From Candidatus Bathyarchaeota archaeon (GTDB lineage Archaea > Thermoproteota > CALKCG01 > B24 > DRYS01): a stretch of 64,000 nucleotides of DNA. The stretch spans positions 1-64,000 of the forward strand of contig JANXEK010000007.1 of the NCBI GenBank assembly GCA_025058595.1. Direction: 5' to 3'. The notes under the pieces are model-generated. The model searched no databases and was not told the origin of the DNA. It saw only the letters and a list, made by a program, of their open reading frames with translations. Position numbers and translations under genes: made by a program. Shown piece by piece: positions 58,324 to 64,000 of this stretch; positions within the stretch are counted from its first letter, which is position 1; each line of letters begins with the position of its first letter.

Positions 58324-59457
58324 TTGATTATGGGTATGAGTTTAGCTTCATCCTTCCTACCGATATTCGCATACGAGCTGGATCCCTCCGGGATAATGGT
58401 CGGCTTCGTATCTTCGGCTTGGTTCCTATCGAGGATATTCACAGAGATACCGTCAGGTTTGTTAGCGGATAGGATCGGTAGATATAGGCTACTAGTATCT
58501 GGTTTAGCTCTATCCTCGATCGGTGCGCTTCTATGCTCCATATCCGTTAACGTATACATGCTTATAGCTGGTAGAGGTTTATGGGGGCTTGGGACAGGTT
58601 TATTCTTCATGAGTAGTACAGCTATAATATTCGATACGTTCCATCAAAACGTGAGGGGTACGGCTCTAGGTACGTTCCAATCTATAGAGTTTATCGGAAG
58701 CTTCATAGGGGCACCTCTAGGAGGTTTTATGTCGGGCTTAATAGGTTATAGGGGTGTATTCCTATCGACGGCTATACTAACGTTCATATCCTTCATGATA
58801 GCTTTCAGATCTATGGGTGTGAAGCTTAGCGGATCCAGCGTATACAGGGTTAACCTAGATATATCGTCTTTAAGGAAGGTTCTACCTGGGGTTAAGAACT
58901 GGGGTTTAACTGCTGTCTACGCTAACTCCTTCGCTAGGATGCTGATCTGGAACGGTATATCGGGTACAGTCTTCCCGTTATACCTGAATATGGATCTAGG
59001 GATAGATGTAGAGCTTATAGGTGTAGTGATGGCTGTGAGAACCCTAGGCATCATAGCTTCTACAGGCATCTCAGGTAGGCTATCCGATAGGTTGGGTAGG
59101 AAGCCTATGATAGTTATAGGTCTACTAGTGGAAGCCTCCGGGTTGTATAGCTATACGGTCGTATCAGCATACCCGCCGATAGCGTTCGTATCCTTCACCG
59201 AAGGATTCGGTCGGGGTATGGTCCTAACATCCCTCATGGTTCTACTCTCAGAGATAGCTCCGCTAGATCTTAGAGGTAGCGCTCTAGGTGTATACAGGAC
59301 TTTTATGAGTTTAGGAGGGGTTGTAGGCCCGATAGTATTCACGCCTATCTACGAAGGATATGGGTACTACCCGGCGTTCCTATCAGCCGTAGCCGTAATC
59401 ATAGCTACGCTAGCTATGATATCTACGGTTAAACCTCCTAGAAGCTATACAGCCTAG
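58324..59457 (+). CDS. MFS transporter (start uncertain; frame is open upstream to about 58260)
   Basis: GLLADRIGRYRLLVSGLAL and GRLSDRLGRKPMIVIGLL loops; about 12 TM. Confidence 0.88.
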   Translation: MIMGMSLASSFLPIFAYELDPSGIMVGFVSSAWFLSRIFTEIPSGLLADRIGRYRLLVSGLALSSIGALLCSISVNVYMLIAGRGLWGLGTGLFFMSSTAIIFDTFHQNVRGTALGTFQSIEFIGSFIGAPLGGFMSGLIGYRGVFLSTAILTFISFMIAFRSMGVKLSGSSVYRVNLDISSLRKVLPGVKNWGLTAVYANSFARMLIWNGISGTVFPLYLNMDLGIDVELIGVVMAVRTLGIIASTGISGRLSDRLGRKPMIVIGLLVEASGLYSYTVVSAYPPIAFVSFTEGFGRGMVLTSLMVLLSEIAPLDLRGSALGVYRTFMSLGGVVGPIVFTPIYEGYGYYPAFLSAVAVIIATLAMISTVKPPRSYTA

Positions 59458-59909
59458 ATCTCTAGATACCTATCCTCGTCTAATCTACGTAGCAACCCTA
59501 TATTCTCCGACTCGCTTGGATCAGGTTTCTCCACCGATATCCATGCATCGACTACCTCTTTAGCAACCTCTTCGGAGAGTAGCCTAGCGCTTAGTACGAG
59601 GATGTTAGCATCGTTCCATAGCCTAGCATACCTAGCCGTCGCAGCATCGAATACTAGGGCTGCTCTAACACCTCTAACCTTATTAGCTGCGATACATACA
59701 CCCGTACCAGTATAGCATAGCAGTATACCTGTATCCGCCATGCGATCGGCTACGTATCTAGCTACCTCAAACCCTACTTTAACCCATGATTCAAGCTTCC
59801 CGGTCTTAAGACCGCCTAAAGCTATAGCCTCGTAGCCTTTAGACCTTATATACTCGTAGATGAACCTAGCTATACTGTAAGCATCATCCGAGCCTATAGC
59901 TATCCTCAT
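59454..59909 (-). CDS. RpiB/LacA/LacB family sugar-phosphate isomerase
   Basis: IAIGSDDAYSIARFIYEYI; ILLCYTGTGVCIAANKVRGVRAALVFDAATARYARLWNDANILVLSARL. Confidence 0.9.
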   Translation of the reverse strand: MRIAIGSDDAYSIARFIYEYIRSKGYEAIALGGLKTGKLESWVKVGFEVARYVADRMADTGILLCYTGTGVCIAANKVRGVRAALVFDAATARYARLWNDANILVLSARLLSEEVAKEVVDAWISVEKPDPSESENIGLLRRLDEDRYLEI

Positions 59910-59936
59910 AAACCCACACCATACCGTACTCTAGGG

Positions 59937-61196
59937 TTATAGAAGCTCGTATACATTCTCCTTAATCTTCTCTATAGCTGCTACTATCAAGTCGGCTCCA
60001 TCTCTACCTGCTAGTAGAACTTGGTGTGGGAGGGTTACCTCCGATGCACAGAAGGATTCAGCCCCGTGTAGATACATATCCTCGTATCTAGGCATACGTT
60101 CTACAAGCTCTCCCGGTACAGTTTCCATAAGCCTCTCTCTAGCGAAGGCCGGCTGCCTATACAACGGCATACCGTATCCAACGCTTGCAGGTACACCCTC
60201 AGCTCTTAAAGCTTCTATAAACCTATCTTTAGGTAGACCTTCAAACTCTCTGGGATCATACCTTATGACGTAGTAGTAGTAGCCTCTCATAGTTATGCGT
60301 GGATCCCTCCTCAAAGGATCTACACCGCCTATCCTGGATAACTTGGAAGCTAGGTACTCACCGACTTCGTGTTTAAGCTTAAGCTGCTCAGGATATATCT
60401 TCAACGCCTCTAGCAGTATAGCTGCCTGTAGCTCGGTCATCCTATAATTCGACGATAGTATATAGTGTATATAGCCGGGTTTACCTAGAACCCTACCTAT
60501 ATTGTGTATGAGTCTAGCTCTATCTATGAGGTCATCCCTATTCGTTATCACTATACCCCCCTCACCGGCGGTCATAGATTTACTCTCCTGGAAGCTGAAA
60601 CAGCCCATATCACCTATAGCTCCAACCTTACGGCCCCTCCACTCAGATCCATGAGCGTGAGCGCAATCCTCGACTACGAATAAACCATAATCGCCGGCTA
60701 TCTTGAGTATAGCATCGAGATCGGCGGGGTATCCACCGTAATGTACCACCGTAACGCCTTTAACCCTACCCCCCTCATCTATCCTCTCCTCTACGGTAGC
60801 CTTAAGGGATTCAGGCGATATAGCCGCAGTCTCAGGATCTATATCTGCGAATATAGGTATACCTCCGACCTCTGTGACAGCCGAAGCTGTAGCTATAAAC
60901 GTAACGGCAGGTACTATAACCTCCTCCCCATAGCTTACGCCTAGGGTTTTAAAAGCAAGTTCTAGAGCGACCGTTCCGTTAGCTACTGCTACGCCATACT
61001 TAGCATCGTGGAATCTAGCGAACTCCTCCTCAAACCTCTCGCATAGAGATCCAGGATATAGACGGCACCAACGTCTACCATCTAGAGCTTTGATTAGAGA
61101 TAAGCGTATATCATCGTTTAACGGGGGCCAGGGGGGTATAAGCTTCCTTAAACCCTCCGCTTCAGGTCTACCCCCCTTGATCGCAAGCTTAGACAT
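59937..61196 (-). CDS. DegT/DnrJ/EryC1/StrS family PLP-dependent aminotransferase
   Basis: KYGVAVANGTVALELAFKTLGVSYGEEVIVPAVTFIATASAV; VVEDCAHAHGSEW; GCFSFQESKSMTAGEGGIV. Confidence 0.95.
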   Translation of the reverse strand: MSKLAIKGGRPEAEGLRKLIPPWPPLNDDIRLSLIKALDGRRWCRLYPGSLCERFEEEFARFHDAKYGVAVANGTVALELAFKTLGVSYGEEVIVPAVTFIATASAVTEVGGIPIFADIDPETAAISPESLKATVEERIDEGGRVKGVTVVHYGGYPADLDAILKIAGDYGLFVVEDCAHAHGSEWRGRKVGAIGDMGCFSFQESKSMTAGEGGIVITNRDDLIDRARLIHNIGRVLGKPGYIHYILSSNYRMTELQAAILLEALKIYPEQLKLKHEVGEYLASKLSRIGGVDPLRRDPRITMRGYYYYVIRYDPREFEGLPKDRFIEALRAEGVPASVGYGMPLYRQPAFARERLMETVPGELVERMPRYEDMYLHGAESFCASEVTLPHQVLLAGRDGADLIVAAIEKIKENVYELL

Positions 61197-61254
61197 AGAA
61201 CCACCTATACGTAGATGTAGACCGTGAAGATAGATTAAGTTTATCGGGGTTTAT

Positions 61255-62784
61255 CTAGACGAAAGCCTCCTCCAGCTTAGAGTATACCCTCATATAATCC
61301 TCGTAGATCCTTTCGTATATCTTATGGGTTAAAGGATCAGGTTCGTAGATCTCATCCACCTTCACAACCTCTAAAGCCGCAGATCTAGGATCGCTGTAAA
61401 CCTCCGCCGCTACACCACCTAGTATAGCCGAGCCTAACGCTGCTGCATCCCTTATCCTCGGAACCTCTATCTTCACGCCTATCACATCGGCTTTTATCTT
61501 ATTCCAAACCCTACTCTTAGATTCCCCTCCAACCATACGTATAAGCTTCACCTCTACGCCTAGCTCCCTCGATATCCTTAACGTCCCGAGATACTGGAAC
61601 GCAGCCGCCTCTAGTATAGCTCTAACTAGATGACCCCTACCATGACTGTATAGTATACCGTAGAATACTCCTCTAGCTTTAGGGTTCGGTTTAGGTAGTC
61701 GTGCACCCCATAGATGGGGGTAGTAGTATAAGCCTTCACAACCAGCTGGGATCCTAGATGCCTCCTCATCTAGGATCGAATATACGGATACCCCCCTCCT
61801 CCCGGCTTCCAAGGCTTCAGCTAGGCAAAGGTTATCTCTAAACCATCTTAGGGATGCACCTGTAGCGTTAACTATACCTTCATACTCCCACCTACCCGGT
61901 ACTACGTGGAGGCAGCAGTCGAAACGCATACCTCTATCAGGTCTAGGCTCCTCTAAAGGTATCTCGAATACCGACCCAGTACCCGTACCTATGTTAGCCA
62001 TACCCTCATCTACTACGCCAGCACCTAGAGCTTCGCATGGTCTATCCCCTCCACCGCATGCTACAGGTATGCCGGGCTTCAACCCTGTAGCTTCAGCCGC
62101 ATCTCTAGTAACCTCGCCTGCAACCTCCCATGAACCTAGAGCCTCAGGTAGTATGGATGGATCTATACCTAGAGCTTCGCATACCTCATCGGACCATCTA
62201 AGCTTGAATATATCGAATAGCATAGTCCTAGAAGCCATCGTATAATCGGTTACAGGTCTTCCCGTAAGCTTATACACTATATAGTCTTTAGCGCATAGTA
62301 TCTTCCACGCCCCCTCATAGATCTCCGGCGTATTCTCTCTAACCCACAGTATCTTAGGAGCTGAGAATATGAAGTCTACAGGTAAACCTGTTATCTCGAG
62401 TATCCTCTGAGGATCTATCATCCTAGATATGGCTCGGGCTTGAGGTATAGCTCTACGATCCAGCCATATTATGCTACGCGTAAGCCTCTCCCCACCCTTA
62501 TCTATGAATACCACAGCCTCCCTCTGAGAGTCTACAGATAGACCTACGATATCATCAGGGTTAACATCAGATTTCTTAACGATGTACGAGACGGCTTTAA
62601 CAGCTGAATCCCACCATTCGAGCGGATCCTGCTCCGCGTAATCAGGTTTAGGATGGTATACCCTATGATCGATAGATGCTTCGGCAACCATACATCCATC
62701 CAACGTGAATAGAGCTGCTTTACATGCAGATGTACCTGAATCTATACCTAGTATGTAGGGTGGCTTCAACCCTCCCTCAACCAT
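61255..62784 (-). CDS. FGGY-family carbohydrate kinase (xylulokinase-like)
   Basis: ILGIDSGTSACKAALFTLDG; YAEQDPLEWWDSAVKAV; GGGDRPCEALGAGVVDEGMANIGTGTG. Confidence 0.93.
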   Translation of the reverse strand: MVEGGLKPPYILGIDSGTSACKAALFTLDGCMVAEASIDHRVYHPKPDYAEQDPLEWWDSAVKAVSYIVKKSDVNPDDIVGLSVDSQREAVVFIDKGGERLTRSIIWLDRRAIPQARAISRMIDPQRILEITGLPVDFIFSAPKILWVRENTPEIYEGAWKILCAKDYIVYKLTGRPVTDYTMASRTMLFDIFKLRWSDEVCEALGIDPSILPEALGSWEVAGEVTRDAAEATGLKPGIPVACGGGDRPCEALGAGVVDEGMANIGTGTGSVFEIPLEEPRPDRGMRFDCCLHVVPGRWEYEGIVNATGASLRWFRDNLCLAEALEAGRRGVSVYSILDEEASRIPAGCEGLYYYPHLWGARLPKPNPKARGVFYGILYSHGRGHLVRAILEAAAFQYLGTLRISRELGVEVKLIRMVGGESKSRVWNKIKADVIGVKIEVPRIRDAAALGSAILGGVAAEVYSDPRSAALEVVKVDEIYEPDPLTHKIYERIYEDYMRVYSKLEEAFV

Positions 62785-63593
62785 TTCATAGCCTCCTCCA
62801 CCGATGTATACCCGTGCACGATGCCTGAGAGAGCTTTAACCATACCTATAGGGTTGCTATGCTGCCATACATTCCTACCTATAACAGCGCCTCTAGCCCC
62901 CGCTTCTATAGAATCACCTATCATGGATAGGAACGATTCTACGCTATCCGTAGGCGGGCCTCCTAGTACGAGTATAGGTGCCGGGGAGGATCTAACAACC
63001 TCTCTAAAGCTATCAGTATCCCCCGTATAATACGTCTTTATCATATCGGCTCCAAGCTCGGCTCCAACCCTAACCGCTAGCTTAAGCTTATCCACATCTA
63101 CACTCCATTCACCCCTCCTCTTAGCGTAGTGTCTAGAGGATAGCTCAGACGGTATCATCTCAGCCATAAGTGGTATACCGTATCTGAGGCATCTAGAGGA
63201 TATTATGCTAAGCTTCCTAAGGCTATGCCTCTCCCTCTCGACGCCTACGTAGCCGAAGGCTACGACGGCATCAGCTCCTACGGCGATAGCCTCCCAGACC
63301 GGGGATATTATATCGTCATAGGATATATCGGGTCCTATGATCGTGGAGGCTCCATCAACCCTTGCTATCAAAGCCATATCCCCGAGCTCATGGTAGACGA
63401 TCCTGGCGATAGCAGGCGTAACCATAACGGCGTCAGCTCCCCCCTCCCTAGCGGCTCTAACAGGTATACGCGGATCCTCTATACCCTTCAAAGCTCCAAA
63501 CCTAACGCCATGATCTACAGCTACTATGAAAGATCTACCTGAATCTCTACGGAATATCCTTCTAAGCCTGAGAGCTTTACCCGCCATACACAA
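62766..63593 (-). CDS. Class I DhnA/LacD-type aldolase
   Basis: FIVAVDHGVRFGALKGIEDP; DMIKTYYTGD; PILVLGGPPTDSVESFLSMIGDSIEAGARGAVIGRNVWQ. Confidence 0.9.
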   Translation of the reverse strand: MCMAGKALRLRRIFRRDSGRSFIVAVDHGVRFGALKGIEDPRIPVRAAREGGADAVMVTPAIARIVYHELGDMALIARVDGASTIIGPDISYDDIISPVWEAIAVGADAVVAFGYVGVERERHSLRKLSIISSRCLRYGIPLMAEMIPSELSSRHYAKRRGEWSVDVDKLKLAVRVGAELGADMIKTYYTGDTDSFREVVRSSPAPILVLGGPPTDSVESFLSMIGDSIEAGARGAVIGRNVWQHSNPIGMVKALSGIVHGYTSVEEAMKWLREG

Positions 63594-63728
63594 ATCTGAG
63601 GGACACCTCTAAAGAACGTTAGACTCCATCAGGAGTTAAATCTATCTCCGGAAACCTGTAGTATGGAGGGATAAAATCTTATATGGTGTACCTAGCCGAA
63701 TATTACTCAAGCTGGATGGTGGCATGTT

Positions 63729-64000
63729 ATGGCTAGACTCATTCTAGGGGTAAACAACTGTTGGGCTGTTAAAAGATGGGTTGAACCTGAAGCATGGGTT
63801 GAAATAACGGCTACGAAGCTTGATCTGAGGTACGTACAGTTCTCCTACGATCTACTAGATCCCAGATCGAATACTCAAGCCGTAGACTATATGGTGCATA
63901 GGATTATCGATGCGTGCAGGAGCTATGGTGTAGTTATCCAAAGCTGCTTCACAGGTTTAGCCGCCTACTCCTTCAACCTCCTCTCACATCCATACCTATC
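63729..64000 (+). CDS. Sugar phosphate isomerase/epimerase (AP endonuclease 2 / IolE-like fold), truncated by window end
   Basis: MARLILGVNNCWAVKRWVEPEAWVEITATKLDLRYVQFSYDLLDPRSNTQAVDYMVHRIIDACRSYGVVIQSCFTGLAAYSFNLLSHPYL; not in the ORF track. Confidence 0.7.
   Translation, partial: MARLILGVNNCWAVKRWVEPEAWVEITATKLDLRYVQFSYDLLDPRSNTQAVDYMVHRIIDACRSYGVVIQSCFTGLAAYSFNLLSHPYL

Noticed and set aside
1-64000. CRISPR arrays, rRNA and tRNA genes
   Set aside because: Looked for regularly spaced repeats and tRNA T-arm/acceptor signatures by eye and found none convincing; intron-containing tRNAs could be missed without tRNAscan-SE.

Overview
This is a 64 kb window from an archaeal chromosome. Supporting genes include primase PriS/PriL, GINS, RpoK, AglB/STT3, a Clp1-type kinase, a RadB-like protein, pilins with class III signal peptides, and an F420-type LLM oxidoreductase. 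It is probably a thermophilic Thermoproteota-like lineage, but that is inference. Most ORFs belong to recognisable families. The main blocks are: a type IV pilus-like locus (pilins, double-length TadC/FlaJ-type membrane protein, secretion ATPase, large beta-propeller surface protein); a moeA plus moeA-PBP pair; a KaiC-like/coiled-coil nuclease block; tRNA thiolation and a Fe-S HhH glycosylase; an information-processing block (Clp1 kinase, RadB-like, STT3, GINS, PriS, PriL, DHH phosphoesterase, ValS); a putative corrinoid-type ECF S-component/DUF4430 pair with shared CCATATATGG palindromes; RpoK and signal peptidase; and a sugar or aminosugar catabolic cluster running off the right edge. Several gaps between intact genes contain decayed genes that I recovered by reading through frames: a TnpB 3' relic with an IS200/IS605-like right-end hairpin, a PIN/VapC relic, a HepT/MNT pair with both partners damaged, an ADP-ribosylglycohydrolase relic, a transglutaminase-like relic and two related fragments of an unidentified family. 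I saw no CRISPR array, rRNA or convincing tRNA. I cannot demonstrate a wholly new system. The best candidates for follow-up are the corrinoid-type pair with shared palindromes, the double Fe-S-motif glycosylase, the three-cluster-type radical SAM fusion, the pilus-associated propeller protein and the right-edge aminosugar-like cluster. Family calls are from motif recognition only; no database search was run.
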